A stretch of DNA of 5,014 nucleotides from contig LATQ01000001.1 in the NCBI GenBank assembly GCA_001017865.1, positions 2,243,951 through 2,248,964 on the forward strand. The letters run 5' to 3'. This DNA comes from Rhodococcus sp. IITR03. Lineage in GTDB: Bacteria; Actinomycetota; Actinomycetes; Mycobacteriales; Mycobacteriaceae. Every line of letters starts with the position of its first letter. Position 1 is the stretch's first letter. Made by a program: the position numbers and the translations under genes. Below are positions 1 to 5,014 of the stretch, one piece after another. Under the pieces are notes generated by a model. It did not search any database and was not told the DNA's origin. It saw nothing but the letters and a program-made list of their open reading frames with translations.

Positions 1-691
1 GCGGCCGCGGCGATGATGCCTCGGGGGTACCGCCGATGCCGAGCAGCATGTCGACACCCGAACCCGGGGCGTGCAGCGGCGATCGCGCCGTACGTCGCCC
101 GTCGGAGATCAGACGGATGCGGGCACCCGCTTCGCGCACCTCCTTGATGATCTGCGCGTGGCGCGGACGGTCGAGGATCGTCACGGTCAGGTCGGCGTGC
201 GCGATGTTCTTCGCCTTCGCGACGCGTCGGATGTTCTCCGCGATCGGGGCGGTGATGTCGATGACGTCGGCGGCCTCGGGGCCGACGGCGATCTTCTCCA
301 TGTAGAACACGGCGGACGGGTCGAACATCGCGCCCCGCTCGGCCACGGCGAGCACCGCGATCGCGCCGGGAGCGCCCTTCGACATGAGGGTCGTGCCGTC
401 GATCGGGTCGACCGCGACGTCGCACAGCGGACCGTCGCCGTTGCCGACCTCCTCGCCGTTGTACAGCATGGGCGCTTCGTCCTTCTCGCCCTCACCGATC
501 ACGACGACACCCTGCATCGACACGGAGCTGACCATGTGCCGCATCGCGTCGACCGCGGCGCCGTCGCCACCTTCCTTGTCGCCGCGTCCGACCCACCGGC
601 CGGCCGCCATCGCCGCGGCCTCGGTGACGCGGACCAGTTCGAGAGCGAGGTTGCGGTCCGGAGCTTCGCGGCGTGGGGTGCTGGCCGTCAT
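1..691 (-). CDS. glpX: Class II fructose-1,6-bisphosphatase GlpX, N-terminal part, with apparent frameshift errors
   Basis: GlpX hydrolyses fructose-1,6-bisphosphate to fructose-6-phosphate in gluconeogenesis. In actinobacteria it is usually the only such enzyme; it is cytosolic and metal dependent. The ATG at 691-689 follows a strong Shine-Dalgarno and gives [20 protein letters not shown]. Visible family motifs are [18 protein letters not shown] (about 34-51), [11 protein letters not shown] (66-76, acidic metal ligands E67/E69) and DPIDGTT (95-101, metal and catalytic Thr region), then RIRLISDG (191-198) and [16 protein letters not shown]. The reading is open to about residue 198 (position 98). 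Between 63 and 103 the expected [16 protein letters not shown] is scrambled to [16 protein letters not shown] by small indels that restore frame, and near 18-20 a missing base shifts the frame again. The C-terminal third lies beyond the left edge. Identity is very secure; the broken stretches are probably sequencing errors. It is divergent from the DUF4245 gene, as in mycobacteria. Confidence 0.95.
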   Translation of the reverse strand, partial: MTASTPRREAPDRNLALELVRVTEAAAMAAGRWVGRGDKEGGDGAAVDAMRHMVSSVSMQGVVVIGEGEKDEAPMLYNGEEVGNGDGPLCDVAVDPIDGTTLMSKGAPGAIAVLAVAERGAMFDPSAVFYMEKIAVGPEAADVIDITAPIAENIRRVAKAKNIAHADLTVTILDRPRHAQIIKEVREAGARIRLISDGRRTARSPLHAPGSGVDMLLGIGGTPEASSPRP

Positions 692-700
692 GGGCTACTG

Positions 701-706
701 CCTCCT
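701..706 (-). promoter_or_regulatory. Shine-Dalgarno site of glpX
   Basis: On the minus strand AGGAGG lies 9 nt upstream of the ATG at 691-689. It is the best ribosome binding site in the window and fixes the glpX start. Confidence 0.85.
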
Positions 707-746
707 GGAGACTTTTCGGTCGACGCGGGTTGCGCCGGCAGAGGAA

Positions 747-766
747 GCGGGCGCCGAGGCGCCCGC
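747..766. promoter_or_regulatory. GC-rich hairpin in the glpX/DUF4245 divergent intergenic region
   Basis: GCGGGCGCC (747-755) and GGCGCCCGC (758-766) are perfect 9-bp inverted arms separated by GA. A realistic fold is an 8-bp stem with a 4-nt loop. It lies 56 bp upstream of the glpX start and 107 bp upstream of the DUF4245 start, so it could sit in the glpX leader RNA or at an operator between the two promoters. No U-tract follows on either strand. The only -10-like sequence I noted nearby is TATTGT at 790-795 (plus, toward DUF4245), with no convincing -35, so no promoter is called. The inverted repeat is certain; its role is inferred. Confidence 0.45.
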
Positions 767-873
767 ACGATCCGTGTGTGTCGCGTGGCTATTGTCTCAT
801 CACGGCCGATGGTGTGGGCTGTCGGACCCGCCCGGCCTGAACATGGCTGTTTCGTAGCTGTCAGACTGGACGG

Positions 874-1443
874 GTGGCATCCAAGAAACCTCGCATCCTG
901 CAAGACGGTCGCGATATGGCGTGGTCGCTGATCCCGCTGCTCGTGCTGATTCTCTTCATCGCGGCGATCGCCAGCCAGTGCGAGTTCAAGCCCGGTGGAC
1001 CCACGGCGGGTCCGGTGCCGAGCTTCGACATCGATGCCGGCCTGAAGTACGACGCGGCGGAGCTCGGATTCCCGATCCGCCAACCCGAGGTGCCCGAGGA
1101 CTGGCAGCCCAACTCCGGTAGCCGCAGCATCGTCTCCGGTAACCAGGGCGGTGATTCGAGCACCGTCGGTTTCATCACCCCCGCAGGTCGCTACGTGCGC
1201 TTCACCCAATCGGATGCCGGTGAGGACGAACTGGTGCGATTCGTCGCCGGAGGTGCCCGCACCGCCACCGACACCCGCTCCGTCGAGGGCCACGACTGGG
1301 TGGTCTACGGAGGCGAGGGCGTCGAAGCACTCTGGGTGTCCGACTTCGGCGACGTGCGGATCCTGATCGGTGGCTCCGGCGACGAGGCCGAGTTCACCAC
1401 CCTGGCGACCGCCGCGGGCAGGGCCGAACCGCTCGAACCCTGA
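874..1443 (+). CDS. DUF4245 domain-containing membrane-anchored protein (Rv1100-like)
   Basis: This is a 189-aa protein from a GTG start. The opening [15 protein letters not shown] matches the usual N-terminus of DUF4245 proteins (K-P-R-x-L-Q-D-G-R-D-M). One hydrophobic segment at about residues 15-34 ([19 protein letters not shown]) is followed by [17 protein letters not shown] and a roughly 140-residue soluble domain. This predicts a short cytoplasmic tail, a single membrane anchor and an extracytoplasmic domain. C36 lies just after the membrane segment, but there is no clear lipobox. The function of the family is unknown to me. Being next to and divergent from glpX is a conserved mycobacterial/rhodococcal arrangement. 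No strong Shine-Dalgarno precedes the GTG, so the start rests on N-terminal conservation. The stop codon lies inside the first copy of a 26-bp tandem repeat. The frame is intact. Confidence 0.88.
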   Translation: MASKKPRILQDGRDMAWSLIPLLVLILFIAAIASQCEFKPGGPTAGPVPSFDIDAGLKYDAAELGFPIRQPEVPEDWQPNSGSRSIVSGNQGGDSSTVGFITPAGRYVRFTQSDAGEDELVRFVAGGARTATDTRSVEGHDWVVYGGEGVEALWVSDFGDVRILIGGSGDEAEFTTLATAAGRAEPLEP

Positions 1444-1491
1444 TCCGGGTCGGATCGGTCGAACGCTGATCCGGGTCGGATCGGTCGAACG
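1440..1491. repeat. 26-bp tandem duplication at a convergent gene junction, possible bidirectional terminator
   Basis: Two identical 26-nt copies lie head to tail at 1440-1465 and 1466-1491, followed by a 5-nt partial third copy (CTGAT, 1492-1496). The bases just before the first copy (TCGAACCC) resemble the end of the unit (TCGAACG). Each copy contains GATCC-GGGTC-GGATC (1442-1456 and 1468-1482), a 5-bp stem with a 5-nt loop. CGGATC (1451-1456) and GATCCG (1468-1473) can also pair between copies. It occupies most of the 70-bp space between the DUF4245 stop and the xseB stop, where transcripts from both sides end. There is no U-tract. The repeat is directly visible; a terminator role is inferred from position. 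Confidence 0.85.
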
Positions 1492-1513
1492 CTGATCTCG
1501 GGCTCGAGCGAGG

Positions 1514-1774
1514 TCAGTCCTCGTCGTCCTCGTACTCGTCGTCCTCGTCGTCCGCGAGGGAGAGCGCCTGCTCGACACGTTCGCGGGCACCGGCGAGGTG
1601 TTCCTCGCAGCGCTTCGCGAGCGCCTCGCCGCGCTCCCACAGCTGCAACGAGTCGTCGAGGTCGAGTCCGCCCTGCTCGAGCATCTTCACGACGTTGACG
1701 AGTTCGTCCCGAGCTCGCTCGTAGCCGAACTCCCGCACATCGGCGTTGGCGTCGTCGGTTCCCGCGTTCGTCAC
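1514..1774 (-). CDS. xseB: Exodeoxyribonuclease VII small subunit
   Basis: XseB is the small helical subunit of exonuclease VII. Several copies bind each XseA to form the cytosolic enzyme that degrades single-stranded DNA from both ends. The 86-aa product has the family core from [20 protein letters not shown] (about 16-35) through [33 protein letters not shown] (37-69), with the typical G-G-L-x-L-x-x-S-L-x-L-W-E-R-G pattern. The last 14 residues form a strongly acidic Asp/Glu tail ([14 protein letters not shown]), commonly seen in actinobacterial XseB. The GTG start at 1774-1772 shares GTGA with the xseA stop, implying coupled translation. AAGGAAG at 1790-1784 gives a Shine-Dalgarno with 9-nt spacing. 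Length is normal and no frameshift is seen. Confidence 0.95.
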   Translation of the reverse strand: MTNAGTDDANADVREFGYERARDELVNVVKMLEQGGLDLDDSLQLWERGEALAKRCEEHLAGARERVEQALSLADDEDDEYEDDED

Positions 1775-3034
1775 TGTCCTGATCTTCCTTGTCGTTCGTG
1801 TCCCATGACGGCGGCGCGGGCCGCGCCGTCCGCCACGCGCACCCGCAGCTGGGTGCCGATGGGCATCTCGTCGAGTGTGCGTACCACTTCGGGGGCGCTG
1901 CCCGGCACGATCCGCTGGACCACGGCGTAGCCACGCGCCAGGTCGCCGCGGGTCCGAGGGTCGCCAACCGTGCCCGCAGGTGTTCGAGCGTCGACGACTG
2001 CGACGAGATCAGTCGCGTGACGTCGCGCCGTGCCGCGTGCTGCAGTCGCTCGATCTCCTCGTTCCGCCGGTCGAGATCGCGGAACGGATCGGCCAGGACG
2101 GGACGGTCGCGCAACTGTGCGATCACGTGTTCCTCGCGCCGGACCCAGTTGCGCAGTGCCGCCGCCGATCGTGTCCTCAGCTCGTCGACGAGATCGAGTT
2201 CGGCGACCGCATCGGGTACGACGCGCTTCGCGGGCGTCGGTCGGGGTCGCAGCCCGCAGGTCGGCGACGTGATCGCAGAGCGGACTGTCGGGCTCGTGGC
2301 CGATCGCGCTGACCACGGGGGGTCGTGCACGCGGCGATCGCGCGGCACAGCGCCTCGTCGGAGAAGGGCAGCAGATCCTCGACGCTGCCGCCGCCGCGGG
2401 CGAGGACGATCACGTCGACATCCGGGTCCTTGTCGAGCGCTTCGAGGGCGTCGATGAGCTGTGTGACCGCGGTCGGGCCCTGCACGGTCGCGTGGCGGAC
2501 GTCGAACTGCACGGCCGGCCAGCGACGCTGCGCGACCGACAACACGTCGCGTTCGCTGCGCTGCCGCGGCTGGTGACCAGGCCGACGCGGCGCGGCAGGA
2601 AGGGGAGGGGGCGCTTCAACCGCGGGTCGAACAAACCTTCGGCCGCGAGCAACGCGCGCAGTCGTTCGAGCCGCGCGAGCAGTTCGCCGATACCGACGGC
2701 CCGGATCTCGGTGACTCGCAGCGCGAGACTGCCGCGTCCGGGCCAGAAGGTCATCTTCCCGAACATGATCACGCGGCTGCCTCGGTGAGCGGAACCCCCG
2801 ACTGCTGCAACAACTGTGTGAGCAGGTCACCTGCAGGGACATGTCCACCGACGGGTCGCGCAGGGTCAAGAACGCCGTCCGCGTCCCGGGGCGGGCGTTG
2901 ATCTGGGTGATCTGCCCTTCGACCCAGATGGTGCCGAGCTTGTCGATCCACCCGGCGACCTTCTGCGCCACGGTGCGGACGGGCCAGGGCTGCTCCGCGG
3001 AGTTCGGGCGTGCCGCGTTCTGTCCGGCCGTCAC
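1771..3034 (-). CDS. xseA: Exodeoxyribonuclease VII large subunit, interrupted by about six frameshifts
   Basis: XseA is the catalytic subunit of exonuclease VII. Stitched across frames, the gene encodes 421 aa, a normal family length. An N-terminal OB-fold DNA-binding region ([13 protein letters not shown] at 18-30, VWVEGQ-type [11 protein letters not shown] at 36-46, [13 protein letters not shown] at 59-71) is followed by the catalytic domain: [15 protein letters not shown] (150-164), [17 protein letters not shown] (209-225), [10 protein letters not shown] (241-250) and TPTDAAKRVVPD (264-275). Then come a long helical segment (about 275-360) and a C-terminal LARGYAVV (366-373). D164, R214, H247 and D250 correspond to the conserved acid/Arg/His residues implicated in E. 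coli XseA. Apparent 1-nt indels lie near 2813-2818 (missing), 2779-2782 (missing), 2553-2555 (missing), 2317-2322 (extra), 2232-2234 (extra) and 1940-1943 (missing). The GTG start at 3034 overlaps the upstream stop by GTGA. As written the frame is broken; I infer a functional gene with sequence errors. Confidence 0.93.
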
Positions 3035-3722
3035 TTGTTACGCGCGCTCGTGATCCGGTTCGACAACATCGTCACGAACGGAGTACGCGCGGCGTGAGCA
3101 TTCTCGTATTCGAGCAAGGCTGTGAGCTCGTCCACCGACAGTGCCCGCAGGCGGGCACGCAGCTGAGCGAGGGTCAACGAGTCGTAGTCGAGGTATTCGA
3201 CGATCTCGGAACGGTTGCCGGTGGCGACCTTCGTGTCCGTCGTCTCACCGATCTTCGTGCCCTCGGCGTCGGCGGCCTTCTTCGGAGCGGACTTCTTCGC
3301 TGCCGCCTTCTTCGCGGGGCCCTTCGTCGTCGCGGTACCGGCCTTCACCGGTGCGGCCTGCTCGGCCACGGTGCATCGGCCTCGGTCGCCGGCGGGATCG
3401 AGTACAGGGCGAACCGGCCCGGAGCGCCGTTCGAGGCGCTGTTCGTCGAGGTCGCCGCCTCGTCCGAGGGGGTCGAGCCGTCGTCGTCGAAGGTCGCCCA
3501 TTGTGCGGTCTCGGCGGGCTCTGCTCCGAAGATCTCGAAGAACTGGTCGCCCTTGATGGCGAGCGAGGTCATGACCTGCTGCACTCGCATCGTCGTCTGC
3601 AGGATCTGGCTCACCGTCGTCATCGGCAACGAAACGGCTGTGCTCGGCAGCTTGAGGGTCTCTTCGTACGCGGTGACAGCAACGCCGGCAGCCACCCGTG
3701 CCAGGAACGGTGGACGGATCAT
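3031..3722 (-). CDS. Rv1109c-like conserved protein, possible lipid droplet-associated protein, one frameshift
   Basis: With one missing base restored near 3371-3374 the product is 230 aa. The ATG at 3722-3720 begins MIRPPFLARVAAGVAVTAYE, like actinobacterial proteins divergent from ispH. The N-terminal region (1-65) is amphipathic and weakly hydrophobic: LPSTAVSLPMTTVSQILQTTMRVQQ. Residues 67-117 are a polar, disordered-looking linker. A Lys/Ala/Pro-rich stretch follows (K127 to K149, with AKKAAAKKSAPKKA), then a conserved C-terminal block (about 173-226: YLDYDSLTLAQLRARLRALS, LLEYENAHAARTPFVTML). Rhodococcus annotations often name this family lipid droplet-associated; that assignment is from memory and its function is not established by the sequence. 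The Lys-rich part resembles the tail of HbhA-type proteins, but the rest does not. The gene heads the operon and its TGA overlaps the xseA GTG. No good Shine-Dalgarno is visible; an in-frame ATG at 3749 is an alternative start. Confidence 0.75.
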
Positions 3723-3809
3723 GCCCCAAGACTGCCCGATGATCGGCATGATTGGTAGCCGGGGAGCACGTCGGCTGCGAGCTGGAAAGCCCCACTCCGA
3801 CGCGCCCCG

Positions 3810-3820
3810 TACTCTGGAGG
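3810..3820 (+). promoter_or_regulatory. Start-proximal signals of ispH: -10-like TACTCT and GGAGG
   Basis: TACTCT (3810-3815) fits the actinobacterial -10 pattern TANNNT, and its last T is 7 nt before the A of the ispH ATG at 3822. That is the spacing expected if transcription starts at the ATG itself (leaderless mRNA). GGAGG (3816-3820) also precedes the ATG, but with only 1 nt between them, too close for a normal Shine-Dalgarno. No convincing -35 is seen near 3787-3793. I favour leaderless expression, but this is inference from spacing. Confidence 0.4.
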
Positions 3821-3821
3821 T

Positions 3822-4820
3822 ATGTCTGCGCCTGTTCCTCTCGAAGTCGGGATCACACGGTCCGCCGGTCCCTCCACCTCCGGAAAGCGCGTCCTGCTCG
3901 CCGAGCCGCGCGGCTACTGCGCCGGCGTCGACCGCGCCGTCGAGACCGTCGAGAAGGCACTCGACAAGTACGGTGCGCCGATCTACGTCCGCAAGGAGAT
4001 CGTGCACAACCGCCACGTCGTCGACACGCTCGCCGACCGCGGTGTGGTGTTCGTCGACGAGACCGACGAGGTGCCCGAGGGTGCCGTGCTCGTGTTCTCG
4101 GCGCACGGTGTGTCGCCCGCGGTCCACGAATCGGCCGCTGCCCGGCAGCTGCGCACCATCGACGCGACCTGCCCGCTGGTGACGAAAGTCCACCAGGAGG
4201 CCAAGCGCTTCGCCCGCGACGACTTCGACATCCTGCTCATCGGTCACGAGGGCCACGAGGAGGTCGAGGGCACCGCAGGTGAGGCCCCCGATCACGTGCA
4301 GCTCGTCGACGGCCCCGACGCCGTCGATTCGGTGACCGTGCGCGATCCGTCGAAGGTCATCTGGCTGTCCCAGACCACCCTCAGCGTCGACGAGACGATG
4401 CAGACCGTGCAGCGCCTGCGCCAGAAGTTCCCGCAGCTGCAGGATCCGCCGAGCGACGACATCTGCTACGCCACCCAGAACCGCCAGGTCGCGGTGAAGG
4501 CGATGGCGCCCGAGTGCGATCTGGTGATCGTCGTGGGGTCGAGGAACTCGTCGAACTCCGTGCGGCTCGTCGAGGTGGCCCTCGGTGCGGGTGCCCGGGC
4601 AGCGCACCTGGTCGACTACGCCAAGGAGATCGATCCGGCCTGGCTCGAGGATGTCGAGACCGTCGGCATCACCTCCGGTGCGTCGGTCCCCGAGATCCTC
4701 GTGCAAGGCGTCGTCCAGTTCCTCGACGAGCGCGGCTTCCACGACGTGCAGTCGGTGACGACCGCCAACGAGACCCTGGTGTTCGCCCTGCCGCGCGAAC
4801 TGCGCGCGTCGCGTCGCTGA
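3822..4820 (+). CDS. ispH: 4-Hydroxy-3-methylbut-2-enyl diphosphate reductase (IspH/LytB)
   Basis: IspH is the last enzyme of the MEP pathway. It reduces HMBPP to isopentenyl and dimethylallyl diphosphate with a [4Fe-4S] cluster in the cytosol. The 332-aa product has all three cluster cysteines in their motifs: C33 (EPRGYCAGV), C117 (IDATCPLV) and C215 ([10 protein letters not shown]). Substrate-binding residues are also present: H62 (EIVHNRHVV), H95 (FSAHGVSP), H145/E147 ([10 protein letters not shown]), T185/T186 ([10 protein letters not shown]), S243/S244/N245 ([11 protein letters not shown]) and S288 (TSGASVPE). Length is usual for actinobacteria, with a poorly conserved 21-residue N-terminal extension before [10 protein letters not shown]. 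The ATG at 3822 is the only likely start after the upstream control region; no ATG/GTG/TTG occurs in frame before the conserved core. The gene is divergent from the Rv1109c-like/xseA/xseB operon across 99 bp and convergent with the next gene. The frame is fully intact. Confidence 0.98.
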   Translation: MSAPVPLEVGITRSAGPSTSGKRVLLAEPRGYCAGVDRAVETVEKALDKYGAPIYVRKEIVHNRHVVDTLADRGVVFVDETDEVPEGAVLVFSAHGVSPAVHESAAARQLRTIDATCPLVTKVHQEAKRFARDDFDILLIGHEGHEEVEGTAGEAPDHVQLVDGPDAVDSVTVRDPSKVIWLSQTTLSVDETMQTVQRLRQKFPQLQDPPSDDICYATQNRQVAVKAMAPECDLVIVVGSRNSSNSVRLVEVALGAGARAAHLVDYAKEIDPAWLEDVETVGITSGASVPEILVQGVVQFLDERGFHDVQSVTTANETLVFALPRELRASRR

Positions 4821-4854
4821 GACGGTAGTTCCGTGGAGCTGTAGGTCCGTAGAG

Positions 4855-4904
4855 CGAAGACGACCGGTCACCGCCGTGAATCGGCAGGTGACCGGTCGTC
4901 TTCG
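4855..4904. terminator. Strong hairpin terminator between ispH and the convergent downstream gene
   Basis: The arms CGAAGACGACCGGTCACC (4855-4872) and GGTGACCGGTCGTCTTCG (4887-4904) are perfect 18-bp inverted repeats. Within the 14-nt centre GCCG (4873-4876) and CGGC (4882-4885) can pair, giving an extra 4-bp stem with a 5-nt loop and one bulged A. It starts 35 nt after the ispH stop and ends 10 nt before the stop of the minus-strand gene, so it can serve both transcripts. There is no long U-tract, as is common for actinobacterial terminators. Confidence 0.85.
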
Positions 4905-4913
4905 TCGTATGGG

Positions 4914-5014
4914 TCAGTCCTCGTAGCGGTCGCGGTACCTCACGCGCGGAGGCTCGTAGCCCTGCGTGGGTGCGGGGAGGGCGCCGGTCGACCGGTCTCC
5001 GGGTCGGGTGCCGG
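4914..5014 (-). CDS. C-terminal end of a probable DUF6542 protein (partial)
   Basis: The minus-strand frame entering from the right edge ends at TGA 4916-4914 after the peptide GTRPGDRSTGALPAPTQGY followed by EPPRVRYRDRYED (32 residues). The low-complexity Pro/Arg-rich tail ending in YEPPRxRYRDRY matches what I recall for DUF6542-domain proteins, and the position, convergent with ispH, matches Rv1111c in M. tuberculosis. Only the disordered tail is present, with no domain visible, so the name rests on the tail motif and synteny. Function is unknown. Confidence 0.55.
   Translation of the reverse strand, partial: GTRPGDRSTGALPAPTQGYEPPRVRYRDRYED

Noticed and set aside
1..8. GCGGCCGC (NotI-like) palindrome at the left edge
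   Set aside because: It falls in the Ala codons expected in the GlpX GIIAAA stretch; chance in GC-rich DNA.
71..931. A 286-codon plus-strand open frame opposite glpX
   Set aside because: Antisense to glpX, with His/Arg/Asp-rich shadow composition.
1517..1556. A short cctcgtcgt-type low-complexity repeat
   Set aside because: It simply encodes the acidic Asp/Glu tail of XseB.
688..1590. A 300-codon minus-strand open frame opposite DUF4245
   Set aside because: The translation is low-complexity and overlaps a conserved plus-strand gene; no family resemblance.
1771..3034. xseA as a genuine pseudogene
   Set aside because: All motifs and the full length are retained once single-base indels are corrected, and neighbouring genes show the same kind of indel, so error is more likely than decay.
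3010..4182. A 390-codon plus-strand open frame
   Set aside because: Arg/Ser-rich translation without domains, antisense to the Rv1109c-like gene and out of frame with ispH. Shadow.
3345..4871. A 508-codon open frame on the minus strand across ispH
   Set aside because: It is antisense to the unmistakable ispH; only its last part (from 3722 down) is real, as the N-terminal half of the Rv1109c-like gene. The long open frame is a GC-codon shadow.
1..5014. A novel defence system, mobile element or RNA gene
   Set aside because: Every region is accounted for by conserved housekeeping genes or short intergenic gaps; no transposase, integrase, CRISPR-type repeats or tRNA-like folds were seen.

Overview
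The window is high-GC DNA from a mycolic-acid-type actinobacterium, most likely Rhodococcus or a close relative. The evidence is strong codon bias, GTG starts, and a gene set matching the conserved block that in Mycobacterium tuberculosis runs roughly from Rv1099c (glpX) through Rv1100 (DUF4245) and Rv1107c-Rv1108c-Rv1109c (xseB, xseA, conserved protein) to Rv1110 (ispH/lytB) and Rv1111c. The genus and synteny are recalled from family knowledge and were not searched.

Layout, left to right. At 1-691 (minus) is the N-terminal two thirds of glpX, the class II fructose-1,6-bisphosphatase, cut by the window edge. It is divergent from a GTG-started membrane-anchored DUF4245 protein at 874-1443 (plus), across a 182-bp gap that holds the glpX ribosome binding site and a strong GC hairpin. 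A 26-bp tandem repeat sits at the convergent junction between DUF4245 and the next operon. At 3722-1514 (minus) is a three-gene operon: an Rv1109c-like, possibly lipid-droplet-associated protein, then xseA and xseB (large and small subunits of exonuclease VII). Each junction is a 4-nt GTGA stop/start overlap. Divergent from it, ispH (last step of the MEP isoprenoid pathway) runs 3822-4820 (plus) and ends at a near-perfect 18-bp-stem hairpin. That hairpin is shared with a convergent minus-strand gene whose last 32 residues are present (4914-5014, probably a DUF6542 protein).

The genes form separate housekeeping units rather than one pathway: gluconeogenesis (GlpX), DNA repair/processing (ExoVII), isoprenoid precursor synthesis (IspH) and conserved actinobacterial envelope or lipid proteins. 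I see no mobile element, CRISPR array, RNA gene or defence system.

The most notable feature is technical. glpX, the lipid-droplet-like gene and xseA carry about eleven 1-2 nt indels, mostly in short G or C runs. Each moves a well-conserved protein into another frame and the conserved reading resumes at once in that frame. Stitching the frames gives full-length, family-like proteins (XseA 421 aa, Rv1109c-like 230 aa). This looks like uncorrected sequencing error in the source assembly rather than gene decay. ispH, xseB and DUF4245 are intact.
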